Both the position numbers and the translations under genes were made by a program. Below, piece after piece: positions 42,579 to 55,639 of a DNA stretch of 64,000 nt. A model generated the notes under the pieces. It saw nothing but the letters and a program-made list of their open reading frames with translations, made no database searches and was not told where the DNA came from. The number at the start of each line of letters is the position of its first letter. Within the stretch, counting starts at the first letter, position 1. Origin of the DNA: Shewanella maritima (GTDB taxonomy: Bacteria > Pseudomonadota > Gammaproteobacteria > Enterobacterales > Shewanellaceae); assembly GCF_004295345.1 (NCBI RefSeq), contig NZ_CP036200.1, positions 558,001 to 622,000 on the forward strand. Reading direction: 5' to 3'.

Positions 42579-44093
42579 TTATGGATGGCAAACGTTATGC
42601 AGCTCTAGGTTAGTCCCTATGTCTTTCATGCGGTTTGCTTTAGCATCGTCATTACGTAGTTGGTTGATGTGATCAAGATAAGCTTGGTCAACGTCACCTG
42701 TGATGTAGTTGCCGTCAAACACTGAAGTTTCAAAGCGCTTGATTTCAGGGTTTTCCATCGCTACTGCATCAACTAAATCTGAGATGTTTTGGAAGATGAT
42801 ACCGTCTGCACCAATGATGTTCGCAATTTCGTCAGCATCGCGGCCGTGAGCAATTAGCTCGTTCGATGTTGGCATATCGATACCATACACGTTCGGGAAG
42901 CGAATTTCTGGCGCAGCAGAGGCAAAGTACACTTTCTTAGCTCCGGCTTCACGAGCCATCTCAATGATCTGCTCTGACGTGGTACCACGTACGATTGAGT
43001 CATCTACTAGCAGTACGTTCTTGCCTTTAAATTCAGCGTTAATCGCATTTAGCTTGCGGCGCACTGACTTCTTACGCTCTTGCTGACCAGGCATGATGAA
43101 GGTACGACCGATGTAACGGTTCTTCACAAAACCTTGGCGGTAAGGTAAGTCCATGTGACGAGCAATTTCTAATGCGATATCACATGAAGTTTCTGGAATT
43201 GGGATAACCACGTCGATATCTAAATCGTCCCACTCAGCTTTGATTTTCTCGCCAAGCTTAGTACCCATGTTCACGCGGCTGCCGTAAACAGAAGCTTTGT
43301 CGATAGTTGAGTCAGGGCGCGCGAAGTATACGAATTCAAAGATACATGGCGCGTAGCTTGGATTCTCAGCACATTGGCGCGTGAATAGCTGACCATCTAA
43401 AGTAATGTAAACCGCTTCACCAGGGGCAACATCACGCATTACTTCAAAGCCAACCGCATCAAGTGCCACACTTTCTGATGCAACCATGTACTCAGTGCCA
43501 GTTTCGGTTTCATGTTTACCTAAAACCAGTGGACGAATACCGTAAGGGTCACGGAAAGCAACCAGACCTTGACCGATGATCATTGACGCAACGGCGTATG
43601 CACCACTCGTTTGCTTATGCACAGCTGCAACAGCATCAAATACTTCGTCTGCCTCAAGCGTTAAGCTTGTGGTTTTCTGCAACTCATCTGCTAGTAGGTT
43701 AAGCAGAATTTCAGAGTCTGATGTGGTGTTAACGTGACGACGTTTTTCAACCAGACTTTGAGTTAGCTCAACTGTGTTAGTTAGGTTACCGTTGTGAGCT
43801 AATGAGATACCAAACGGTGAGTTAACGTAAAACGGCTGCGCTTCCGATGCACTTGAACTACCCGCAGTTGGGTAGCGAACATGGCCAATACCTGAATGAC
43901 CTTGTAAGCGTTGCATGTGCTTAGCTTCAAATACATCTTTCACTAAGCCATTAGCTTTACGTAGGCGAAATGCATTGCCATCAATGGTGACAATACCCGC
44001 GGCGTCTTGGCCGCGATGTTGGAGCACAGTCAGCGCATCATAAATGGTTTGATTAACTGACGATTTGCCTACTATTCCGACGATACCACACAT
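42579..44093 (-). CDS. purF: Amidophosphoribosyltransferase
   Basis: A 504-residue enzyme of the first step of purine synthesis. The N-terminal [13 protein letters not shown] exposes the catalytic Cys after Met removal (Ntn glutaminase). [10 protein letters not shown] and [15 protein letters not shown] follow. The PRPP motif is [20 protein letters not shown]. It lies 34 bp after cvpA on the same strand, as in E. coli and Shewanella, and is probably co-transcribed with the genes upstream. Confidence 0.98.
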   Translation of the reverse strand: MCGIVGIVGKSSVNQTIYDALTVLQHRGQDAAGIVTIDGNAFRLRKANGLVKDVFEAKHMQRLQGHSGIGHVRYPTAGSSSASEAQPFYVNSPFGISLAHNGNLTNTVELTQSLVEKRRHVNTTSDSEILLNLLADELQKTTSLTLEADEVFDAVAAVHKQTSGAYAVASMIIGQGLVAFRDPYGIRPLVLGKHETETGTEYMVASESVALDAVGFEVMRDVAPGEAVYITLDGQLFTRQCAENPSYAPCIFEFVYFARPDSTIDKASVYGSRVNMGTKLGEKIKAEWDDLDIDVVIPIPETSCDIALEIARHMDLPYRQGFVKNRYIGRTFIMPGQQERKKSVRRKLNAINAEFKGKNVLLVDDSIVRGTTSEQIIEMAREAGAKKVYFASAAPEIRFPNVYGIDMPTSNELIAHGRDADEIANIIGADGIIFQNISDLVDAVAMENPEIKRFETSVFDGNYITGDVDQAYLDHINQLRNDDAKANRMKDIGTNLELHNVCHP

Positions 44094-44127
44094 GGGTAAG
44101 GTTCCTCATTAGAAGTGTTTTTTAAAA

Positions 44128-44616
44128 TTATTGCTTGGGTACAAAGCTTGATGTGTTTTCCATATAGTCAAAGAACCACTGAATCACCACACCAAATTCG
44201 GGCACAAGTACTGAGTCAGCCCACCAATCTTGTTGGTTGAGCTGAGTAAATGCGTCCATGAAAAATAGGATTGCGCTGACAATAAGCGCGCCGCGAATAG
44301 CACCAAAACACAGGCCTAATACGCGGTCGGTTCCTGATAAACCGGTTTTAGAAACAAGCTGACCTAATAAGTAATTAACGAGTGCACCTAGGATTAAGGT
44401 CGCCACAAACAAAATGGCAATTGCCACACCGTTTTTGATGTATTCATCACTAATTTGAGTAAGGTGGCCAGCTAGCTGGGGATAAAATTGGCTTGCGATA
44501 AAAAAGGCGGCAAACCAGACAACAAGCGACATCGCTTCTTTGGCAAAACCACGGACCAAGCTGATCAAGGTCGACATGCCAATAACAATTAGAATTGCGT
44601 AATCAATCCACACCAT
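44128..44616 (-). CDS. cvpA: Membrane protein CvpA
   Basis: A 162-residue inner membrane protein with four helices (about residues 4-22, 28-46, 62-84, 99-122). The family N-terminus is WIDYAILIVIGMSTLISLVR, followed by GFAKEAMSLVVWFAAFFIAS and GLCFGAIRGALIVSAILFF. It was originally linked to colicin V production. The gene has an ATG with GGATCC-free spacing and AAGGAT upstream. It sits between dedD and purF. Confidence 0.93.
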   Translation of the reverse strand: MVWIDYAILIVIGMSTLISLVRGFAKEAMSLVVWFAAFFIASQFYPQLAGHLTQISDEYIKNGVAIAILFVATLILGALVNYLLGQLVSKTGLSGTDRVLGLCFGAIRGALIVSAILFFMDAFTQLNQQDWWADSVLVPEFGVVIQWFFDYMENTSSFVPKQ

Positions 44617-44811
44617 GGAGATAAGGATCCGGTATCAGGGTTAAGACGGGCGCGATTCTAGCAAAGTAAACCAAGTTTCTCACCTTTAGTTGTACGAATT
44701 ATTCATGCGAAAATGAGAACAATGATTTTGAGTTCAACTCAAATAAAAACCTGTACAAGCGCGCGGTTAAAGTTACGCCCAATATCGACTGATATTGGGC
44801 GACTTGGTTGT

Positions 44812-45519
44812 TTAGTTTGTTGGGCTAAACGGCACAATTTTGCCTTCTAATCCCGTGAGCTTGCGAATAGGATCGCGCGCCTTTTCAAGCTTGGCTTTAT
44901 TGGTTTCAGGCCCAACAAATACACGGGTTAACTTGCCATCTACTGGTTTAGCAGGAACCGTATATGCGGTGTAGCCAGACAGCCTAAGCTGCGCAATCAA
45001 TGCTGACACATTCTTGGCATTATTAAAGCCGCCAAGTTGTAAGGTGTAACCCGCACTCACAGGTTTTATCTCACCAGCAACAGGCTTAATTTGCCCTGCG
45101 ACAGGTTTAGGTTTTGCAGCAACTTGTTTTTCAGCTTTTGGCTGGGCTTTTTCTTGAGAGCTTGATTGTTGTTTGGACTCTGTACTCGGCTTACTTTTTG
45201 ACTCATTGCTAGAGCCAGCAGCTTTTGAAGTGTTAGCTTCAGGTGTTGTCGCCGCTATGGGTTGGTCAGCGCTTTGGTCTGCTGACTGCGCATCAAGCTC
45301 ACCTAAGTCTTGCCCTTGTGGAATGTCGATAACCTGAAAGTCATCATCGCTATAATGCGGCTCGTTAACATTACCTTGATTCATTGGGCGCAGCGGAATT
45401 TCAGTAAACTCTTCAACAACTTGGGCTTTTTTGCCATCTAATAAATCAGGTAAGAAAATCACCCCAAGCGCCACCAATACTATGGTGCCGACAAGGCGGT
45501 TTTGAAATTGACGATCCAC
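44812..45519 (-). CDS. dedD: SPOR-domain cell-division protein DedD
   Basis: A 235-residue protein with a short cytoplasmic start (VDRQFQNRLVGT), one membrane helix (IVLVALGVIFLPDLL, about 10-26), a long Ser/Lys/Gln/Ala-rich linker (about 85-150) and a C-terminal SPOR domain (GYTLQLGGFNNAKNVSALIA through RVFVGPETNKAKLEK) that binds denuded septal glycan. The start is GTG with TAGGAT upstream. It belongs to the folC-dedD-cvpA-purF cluster. Confidence 0.92.
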   Translation of the reverse strand: MDRQFQNRLVGTIVLVALGVIFLPDLLDGKKAQVVEEFTEIPLRPMNQGNVNEPHYSDDDFQVIDIPQGQDLGELDAQSADQSADQPIAATTPEANTSKAAGSSNESKSKPSTESKQQSSSQEKAQPKAEKQVAAKPKPVAGQIKPVAGEIKPVSAGYTLQLGGFNNAKNVSALIAQLRLSGYTAYTVPAKPVDGKLTRVFVGPETNKAKLEKARDPIRKLTGLEGKIVPFSPTN

Positions 45520-45553
45520 AATAAAATCCTATTAATTCGTTGTCGTTGGCAGC

Positions 45554-46915
45554 TTAAGGCATTGATTGAAAACAAGCTTGGAACGCGGCAACCGTAAAAA
45601 ATGAGCCAAATACAATAATAAGTTCATTTGCTTGGCTATCGGATGATGATACCGAAGTCACCATACTTTGCCACGCAAGTTCCATGCTATCAAATTGATT
45701 TAGTGAAACTTGTTGTTTCAAATCACATGATTGCAGTGCAGCTGTGAGTTCATTTGCCGTTGCACCGCGAGGGTTGTCTAGGCTCACCATGTCCCAGTGA
45801 GATATCACGCCATCAAAACAAGCTAGAACGCTGGCAATGTCTTTGTCTTTTAACATGCCGCAAATAGCGCGAATATTCATGCCTTGCGCTTGATATCTTT
45901 GTAATTGCGCAGCTAAATACCTTGCCGCATGAGGATTGTGAGCAACATCTAACAGAATAACTGGCTGCTCACTCACCTGCTCTATTCGCCCTGAAAGCGT
46001 TGCTTTCGCAAAACCTTGGGTGATTTGTTCAAATGTAATTTCAGGCCAAAACTCACTAATTAACGCTAGTGCACTGGCAGCATTAGGCAGCGGTAGACTT
46101 GGTACAGGCAACTGGTGATACTCGGCGCTTGCCGAGCTAAAACGCCAGCTGTGTCCATCATTGAGCCGGCGTTCATCATAAGGGAGTGTTTCACCAGGGT
46201 TAACTTCATTTAACTGGTAGCTAAAATCATGCCCTACTCGGCGTACAAGGCTGCCAATATCTTTAGCAACAGCCATAACTGACTCTGGCAAATCTGGCTC
46301 ACCAATAATGCTCAAGCAATTAGCGCGCATTACACCGGCTTTTTCACGGCCAACATCTTCTCGGGTGTCACCTAGGTATTCTTGATGGTCAAGGTCAATC
46401 GCAGTAATGATGGTCGCATCAGAATCAATCAGGTTAGTGGCATCGAGGCGACCGCCGAGGCCGACTTCAAGTAACACGACATTTGGCTGAGTTTTGCCAA
46501 AGACATAAAGTCCAGCCAAGGTTGCAAACTCAAAGTAGGTGATAGTGATATCGCCGCGTGCTTGCTCAATCGCTTGAAACGCCTCAATGATAAGTTCATC
46601 ACTCACATCTTGCTGATTAACGCGAATACGCTCGTTAAAGTGGTTAATATGTGGCGAGCTATATACGCCAACACTTTTACCCGCTTGACGTAAAATCGAC
46701 TCAAGCATGGCGCAGGTTGTCCCCTTACCATTAGTGCCTGCCACGGTAATCACTTGTGAATTTGGCAGTTTGTCGATGCCAAGCTTGCTAGCGACTTGCG
46801 ACACGCGCCCTAACCCCATATCAATTTCTGCTGGGTGTATGGCAAGCAAGTGCTCAAGCCAATCGTTTAAGCTAGCGCTTGTTAAGTCTATAGTTTGCTT
46901 AGCTGATGTACTCAA
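45554..46915 (-). CDS. folC: Bifunctional dihydrofolate synthase / folylpolyglutamate synthase
   Basis: A 453-residue Mur-ligase-type enzyme that adds glutamate to dihydropteroate and folates. ATP-binding loop VAGTNGKGTTCAMLESILRQ, SPHINHFNERIRVN, LLEVGLGGRLDATNLI, TAIDLDHQEYLG, and VILLDVAHNPHAARYLAAQL are visible. The length is slightly over the family usual. The start appears to be TTG at 46915, since no ATG occurs before the conserved N-terminus. In most relatives accD lies between truA and folC, but here the gap of 84 bp holds nothing. Confidence 0.96.
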   Translation of the reverse strand: MSTSAKQTIDLTSASLNDWLEHLLAIHPAEIDMGLGRVSQVASKLGIDKLPNSQVITVAGTNGKGTTCAMLESILRQAGKSVGVYSSPHINHFNERIRVNQQDVSDELIIEAFQAIEQARGDITITYFEFATLAGLYVFGKTQPNVVLLEVGLGGRLDATNLIDSDATIITAIDLDHQEYLGDTREDVGREKAGVMRANCLSIIGEPDLPESVMAVAKDIGSLVRRVGHDFSYQLNEVNPGETLPYDERRLNDGHSWRFSSASAEYHQLPVPSLPLPNAASALALISEFWPEITFEQITQGFAKATLSGRIEQVSEQPVILLDVAHNPHAARYLAAQLQRYQAQGMNIRAICGMLKDKDIASVLACFDGVISHWDMVSLDNPRGATANELTAALQSCDLKQQVSLNQFDSMELAWQSMVTSVSSSDSQANELIIVFGSFFTVAAFQACFQSMP

Positions 46916-46999
46916 GTGTGCGATCCCGAATATGGTTGTTATTGTTACTAGCGGTTATAGGCTTTTTGGCTCATAAATGATCACAAGCATGACAGGATA

Positions 47000-47785
47000 T
47001 TAGTCGAGCATGAATAGCGGACCTAATGCCAGCTTGGGTAAGTCAAACTCTTGCGGATAAGTCACATCAACCAAATACAAACCATTAGGTTTGGCTGTTG
47101 CGGCGGCAAGATTACGATCTTTAACCGCAAGCAAGTGTGCTATCCACTCAGGCTTTTGGTTTTTAAGACCTACCTCGAGCAATGACCCAACAATGTTGCG
47201 CACCATGTGATGCAAAAAGGCATTCGCCTGAATATCGACCATGATATACATGCCCTGACGGGTGACTTTGACATGATGAACATTACGAAATGGCGTGTTT
47301 GACTGACAACCAATCGCGCGGAAACTCGTAAAGTCCTGCTCACCTAGTAAGTATTGAGCAGCTTGGTGCATTAAGCTCTCATCAATATCGCCATGATAAT
47401 GACTCACCCCTTGGCGCATAATGCCAGGGCGTAAGCTGTGGTTGTAGATGATGTAACGATAGCGTCTAGCCGTTGCACTAAAGCGAGCATGAAAATCATC
47501 TGGTACTTCTTTCGCCCAGCGCACCGCAATATCATCGGGCAACTGAGTGTTAATACCGCGAGTCCAACCTTTTATCGGGCGCACTGCTGTGGTGTCGAAA
47601 TGTACCACCTGACCAGTACCATGAACGCCAGAATCGGTGCGGCCCGCACAAAATATCTCAATAGGCTCGTTAGCTACATAGCTGAGTGCTTTTTCTAATT
47701 GTGCTTGAACTGAATCTACGTCTGCCTGGCGTTGCCAGCCAAAATATTTACTGCCGTCATATTCGACGCCTAATGCAATGCGCAT
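47000..47785 (-). CDS. truA: tRNA pseudouridine(38-40) synthase TruA
   Basis: A 261-residue enzyme modifying positions 38-40 of the tRNA anticodon arm. Visible are [20 protein letters not shown] at the N-terminus, the catalytic Asp in [35 protein letters not shown] and [18 protein letters not shown]. There is AAGGTAATTC ahead of the ATG. It lies between fimV and folC in an order usual for the group, apart from the lack of accD. Confidence 0.97.
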   Translation of the reverse strand: MRIALGVEYDGSKYFGWQRQADVDSVQAQLEKALSYVANEPIEIFCAGRTDSGVHGTGQVVHFDTTAVRPIKGWTRGINTQLPDDIAVRWAKEVPDDFHARFSATARRYRYIIYNHSLRPGIMRQGVSHYHGDIDESLMHQAAQYLLGEQDFTSFRAIGCQSNTPFRNVHHVKVTRQGMYIMVDIQANAFLHHMVRNIVGSLLEVGLKNQKPEWIAHLLAVKDRNLAAATAKPNGLYLVDVTYPQEFDLPKLALGPLFMLD

Positions 47786-47833
47786 TAATGAATTACCTTA
47801 AAGCCGAGAATGGGCGCTAGTTTAACACAAAAA

Positions 47834-47859
47834 AAACGGCGCTTTGTATTGCGCCGTTT
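47834..47859 (-). terminator. Terminator after fimV
   Basis: AAACGGCGC / GCGCCGTTT around an 8-base loop, with a run of T on the minus strand, 25 bp past fimV. Confidence 0.85.
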
Positions 47860-47883
47860 ATCGTATCTTTAGCTGGGTAACTT

Positions 47884-51579
<3,696 letters not shown>

Positions 51580-51721
51580 CCAATTCTTCCCTAAGTAACG
51601 CCTGTCTTAACTTAGCGTTTTCATTTTTATAATTAGTTATCGTTAATGTGCCTAAAACATTAACTTTACGACTATAAACCAGATTACAATGGCTCGCTAG
51701 CAATGACAAAAGCTAAAATCA

Positions 51722-51748
51722 AAAAAGCCTGCAGTCTGCAGGCTTTTT
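51722..51748. terminator. Terminator after asd
   Basis: AAAAAGCCTGCAG and CTGCAGGCTTTTT form a near-perfect stem, 60 bp past the asd stop. Confidence 0.85.
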
Positions 51749-51807
51749 AAACTAAATCGCACTAAAATCACATTACTAACAACGAGATATAAGGCATCGA
51801 GTTCGGT

Positions 51808-52824
51808 TTAGTAATAGTCTCTAATTAAGATTTCAGCGATTTGGACACTGTTTAAAGCTGCACCCTTACGAATGTTATCGGCCGTTACCCATAAATTTAT
51901 ACCGTGTGGGTGCGAAATATCTTTGCGCACGCGACCCACATACACAGGATCTTGCCCTGCAGCATCAGTCACAACGGTTGGGTATTCTTCATCAGACTCA
52001 AACAACACAACACCTTCAGCCTGACTCAGTACCGCTTTTACATCATCAGCTTCTGCCGGTTGATGCATCTCAATGTGTACTGCTTCTGAGTGGCCATAAA
52101 ATGCAGGAACGCGCACTGCTGTTGGGTTTACCATGATGCTGTCGTCAGCAAAGATTTTTTGCGTTTCCCACACCATTTTCATTTCTTCTTTGGTGTAGCC
52201 GTTATCCATAAACTTATCGATTTGTGGCAACACGTTAAAAGCAATTTGCTTAGGATAAACAGATGGCTCAGCAGGCAAACCTTGCAGCAGCTTGGTGGTT
52301 TGCGTCGCCAGCTCTTCAATCGCTTGTTGACCAGAACCAGAAACCGATTGATAGGTTGATACGTTAATACGTGCGATACCAAAAGCATCGTAAATTGGCT
52401 TTAACGCAACCAACATTTGAATGGTTGAGCAGTTAGGATTGGCGATAATATTGCGGTTACGGAAATCAGCAATCGCTTCTGGGTTCACTTCTGGCACCAC
52501 TAATGGCACGTCAATGTCGTAACGGAAGTGTGAGGTGTTATCAATCACCACACAGCCCGCCTCGCCGGCAATTGGCGCCCATTTAGCCGATACATCGCCA
52601 CCAGCTGAGAAGAAGCCTATTTGCGCCTGTGTCCAGTCAAAGGTCTCTACGTCAAGAATTTCAACTTCGGTACCCTTAAAGTTAACGGTTTTACCGGCAC
52701 TGCGGCTACTTGCTAACGGATAAAGGTTGGCAATTGGAAAATCACGCTCTTCCAATATTTCGATCATGGTTTGGCCCACAGCGCCTGTTGCCCCTAGGAC
52801 AACAACATTAAATTCTTGCGACAT
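51808..52824 (-). CDS. asd: Aspartate-semialdehyde dehydrogenase
   Basis: A 338-residue NADP-dependent enzyme in the branch to lysine, threonine and methionine. The nucleotide loop VVLGATGAVGQTMIEIL, SAGGDVSAKWAPIA, the catalytic Cys in IIANPNCSTIQMLVALK, YQSVSGSGQQAIEEL and RVPAFYGHSEAVHIEMH with the active-site His are all present. This is the shorter Asd/Usg type that sits beside fimV in this group. The C-terminus LWVTADNIRKGAALNSVQIA is normal. Confidence 0.94.
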   Translation of the reverse strand: MSQEFNVVVLGATGAVGQTMIEILEERDFPIANLYPLASSRSAGKTVNFKGTEVEILDVETFDWTQAQIGFFSAGGDVSAKWAPIAGEAGCVVIDNTSHFRYDIDVPLVVPEVNPEAIADFRNRNIIANPNCSTIQMLVALKPIYDAFGIARINVSTYQSVSGSGQQAIEELATQTTKLLQGLPAEPSVYPKQIAFNVLPQIDKFMDNGYTKEEMKMVWETQKIFADDSIMVNPTAVRVPAFYGHSEAVHIEMHQPAEADDVKAVLSQAEGVVLFESDEEYPTVVTDAAGQDPVYVGRVRKDISHPHGINLWVTADNIRKGAALNSVQIAEILIRDYY

Positions 52825-52953
52825 TTTCGACTTCGACTCCTTACAGCAAACTAGTAAACCAATCTAACCCAGAATAGCGCGCCTTAGCTAGCGTTAATCG
52901 GCTAAAAACACCATTTGGAAAGTGATTTTTTCTCAAGCGCTTAAAAATAGCAC

Positions 52954-54108
52954 TTATGTCACCTTAAACCCGAGTTGTTCAGCAGCCAGCATAGGCTCAT
53001 TAGATAATTGTGCTTGAACAAAGTTAAGCGTCAATGCACTAAATTCACGGCGATGCTTATGCTGCTTACGCATTTGATCGAAACCATTTAGCTGCGCAAA
53101 CCGTTGACGGAATTTGACGTCATCATCGCGCACATCATAAGCCATGCGCGCAAGCCCCAGAAGTTTTGCTTGGTTAGCACCATCAAGCAAATCAGCGTTG
53201 ACTGATAAACTAAATTCACTGATATGAAATGGTGGCAATAAATCACTAACGGTTTTTGTCACCTTGGTATTGGTTAACTGGCACAGCTTTTCATACAACA
53301 TAAAGGTGCCCTTTGCCTTACCTTCCAGGCTATAACCAGCAATGTGCGGCGTGGCAATATCCACCAAAGGCACCAGCTCAGTGATAGGGTTTGGCTCACC
53401 TTGCCAGACATCAAGTACTAATTTTAAATCGCTTCGTTGCTGCCCAACCTTAATCAATGCGTTATTATCAATTACCTCACCGCGGCAGCAATTGAGCAGC
53501 CAGGTGTTAGGCTTTAATGCTGCCAGCCTTGCTTCATCAAATAAAAACCAGGTTTTATGCTCACCATCTTTCGTTATTGGCACATGCAGGCTTATCACAT
53601 CAGCTTCAGCCAGCACCTGCTCCAATGAGTAAAACGCGCGCTCATCACCCTCTTGTTGTTTAATTGGGTCGCACAACATGACCTTGACGCCATAAGCTTC
53701 AAGGCACTTTGCTGTAGCGCTACCTGTGTTACCTGCACCAACAATACCAACCACTTTATCTTTTAAGCTTTCACCACATCTTGTCGCTAGCTCTAACATA
53801 GCGATAAAAGCATATTCGCCTACGGCGGTGGCATTACAGCCTGGCGCATTCGAAAACGGGATATTTCTTGAGTCTAAATAATCAATATCGACATGGTCAG
53901 TACCGATAGTGGCACTGCCAACAAACTTGAGCTGCTGGTTTTGCTCAAGCAGCGCAGCATTGACCTTAGTGATGGAGCGAACCAGCAGTACATCAGCATC
54001 TTGTGCTTGCTCTGGGGTTAAATGGCGACCGTCAACAAATTCGATGTCACCGAACTCGTTAAATAGTTCAACAACATAGGGCATGTTCTCATCAGCAATG
54101 ATTTTCAT
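52954..54108 (-). CDS. pdxB: Erythronate-4-phosphate dehydrogenase
   Basis: A NAD enzyme of about 384 residues in pyridoxal phosphate synthesis. N-terminus [23 protein letters not shown] loop [20 protein letters not shown], catalytic Arg in [27 protein letters not shown] with Glu, and [17 protein letters not shown] with the His, followed by the PdxB C-terminal dimerisation domain. Start: ATG at 54108 gives the family N-terminus; the frame extends to a TTG at 54165. Confidence 0.95.
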   Translation of the reverse strand: MKIIADENMPYVVELFNEFGDIEFVDGRHLTPEQAQDADVLLVRSITKVNAALLEQNQQLKFVGSATIGTDHVDIDYLDSRNIPFSNAPGCNATAVGEYAFIAMLELATRCGESLKDKVVGIVGAGNTGSATAKCLEAYGVKVMLCDPIKQQEGDERAFYSLEQVLAEADVISLHVPITKDGEHKTWFLFDEARLAALKPNTWLLNCCRGEVIDNNALIKVGQQRSDLKLVLDVWQGEPNPITELVPLVDIATPHIAGYSLEGKAKGTFMLYEKLCQLTNTKVTKTVSDLLPPFHISEFSLSVNADLLDGANQAKLLGLARMAYDVRDDDVKFRQRFAQLNGFDQMRKQHKHRREFSALTLNFVQAQLSNEPMLAAEQLGFKVT

Positions 54109-54214
54109 AGGGCGAGGTTTGGGTTTAGTGATTAGATTGACATTATTGGCATATTCTACCGACAACAGCGGGGAAATTCAGTAGTGATAGACCTGTAGAT
54201 TTCAGGTAATAAAA

Positions 54215-54245
54215 AAACCGAGTGTCCACAACGAACACTCGGTTT
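54215..54245 (-). terminator. Terminator after fabB
   Basis: AAACCGAGTGT / ACACTCGGTTT around a 9-base loop with a T run on the minus strand, 52 bp past fabB. Confidence 0.85.
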
Positions 54246-54296
54246 AAAATATCGATTAGTCAATAAGGCTATTTGAGCTTTATTTGTGTTTACGCG

Positions 54297-55508
54297 TTAC
54301 TTGTATTTGCGCATTACTAGGGTAGCGTTAGTGCCACCAAAGCCAAAGCTGTTACTCATAACGGTATTTAGCTCAGCTTCACGCATTTCAGTTACAACTG
54401 GAATACCTTCAGCTTTCTCATCAAGGGTGTCAACGTTAATGCTTGGTGCAATAAAGCTGTTTTCTAGCATAAGTAAGCTGTAAATCGCTTCATGTACGCC
54501 AGCAGCACCTAGCGCGTGACCAGTCATAGACTTAGTTGAACCTACTGCTGGAACCTTGTCTTTAAACACTTCAGTTAATGCTTCTAGCTCACGTACGTCG
54601 CCTACAGGCGTTGAAGTACCATGGGTATTGATATAGTCAATTGGCGTATCAACACCTTCAAGTGCCATTTGCATACAACGTACAGCACCTTCACCTGATG
54701 GTGCGACCATGTCGTAACCGTCTGATGATGCACCGTAACCTACGATTTCAGCGTAGATTTTCGCGCCACGAGCTAGTGCGTGTTCTAGTTCTTCAACCAC
54801 TAGAATACCGCCACCACCAGAGATAACGAAACCGTCACGGTCAGCATCATAAGTACGAGAGGCTTTTTCTGGCGTGTCATTGTATTTGGTTGATAGTGCG
54901 CCCATCGCATCGAAGCCCATGGTTAGGGTCCAATCTAGCTCTTCTGCGCCACCAGCAAACACCATGTCTTGCTTACCCATTTGAATAAGCTCAACTGCAT
55001 GACCAATACAATGCGCAGACGTTGCACATGCAGAACTAATTGAGTAGTTCATACCTTTGATTTTAAATGGTGTCGCCAAACATGCGCTTGTGGTTGAAGC
55101 CATGATGCGAGGGACAATGTATGGACCTACGCGCTTAACACCGCGTGAGCGTAATGTGTCAGCCGCTTGAACCTGATTAGATGATGATGCACCGCCTGAG
55201 CCAACAATCAAACCTACACGGTGGTGTGAGTATTGCTCTTCAGTCAGGTTGGCATCTTCAATCGCTTGTTGCATTGCGATGTGAGCGTATGCTGCTGCAT
55301 CACCCATAAAGCGCAGTGCTTTGCGGTCAATGTGCTCAGCTGGATCAATCTTAATATCACCCCAAACGTGGCTGCGCAGTTTCATTTCTTCAAACTGTTC
55401 AGAACGGGTAATACCACTTTTACCGGCCTTGAGTGACTCAATCACTTCATTTTTGTTATTGCCGATGCTTGAAACCACACCTAAACCGGTGATCACGACT
55501 CTTTTCAT
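54297..55508 (-). CDS. fabB: 3-oxoacyl-[ACP] synthase I (FabB)
   Basis: A 403-residue condensing enzyme that elongates fatty acids and is needed for unsaturated ones. [20 protein letters not shown] at the start, the active-site Cys in [20 protein letters not shown], and the His residues in [13 protein letters not shown] and [18 protein letters not shown]. The final [14 protein letters not shown] is the family ending. Divergent from mnmC, as in E. coli and Shewanella, with a FadR-like match in the shared promoter region. Confidence 0.97.
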   Translation of the reverse strand: MKRVVITGLGVVSSIGNNKNEVIESLKAGKSGITRSEQFEEMKLRSHVWGDIKIDPAEHIDRKALRFMGDAAAYAHIAMQQAIEDANLTEEQYSHHRVGLIVGSGGASSSNQVQAADTLRSRGVKRVGPYIVPRIMASTTSACLATPFKIKGMNYSISSACATSAHCIGHAVELIQMGKQDMVFAGGAEELDWTLTMGFDAMGALSTKYNDTPEKASRTYDADRDGFVISGGGGILVVEELEHALARGAKIYAEIVGYGASSDGYDMVAPSGEGAVRCMQMALEGVDTPIDYINTHGTSTPVGDVRELEALTEVFKDKVPAVGSTKSMTGHALGAAGVHEAIYSLLMLENSFIAPSINVDTLDEKAEGIPVVTEMREAELNTVMSNSFGFGGTNATLVMRKYK

Positions 55509-55574
55509 TTTTATCTATCCATTTGGTACGTATTGGTACTTAATTGCGGCAATCATATCTGCTTTAATGCAATT

Positions 55575-55590
55575 AAGTGGTCAGCTTTCC
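55575..55590. promoter_or_regulatory. Weak FadR-like match upstream of fabB
   Basis: AAGTGGTCAGCTTTCC resembles the FadR consensus core (CTGGTCAGACC) only in the TGGTCAG half. It lies 67-82 bp upstream of fabB, which FadR activates in E. coli. Confidence 0.25.
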
Positions 55591-55639
55591 ATAAACACGG
55601 GTAAAATAATGCCAACTAATGTGCAGTGAGTAAAATATT

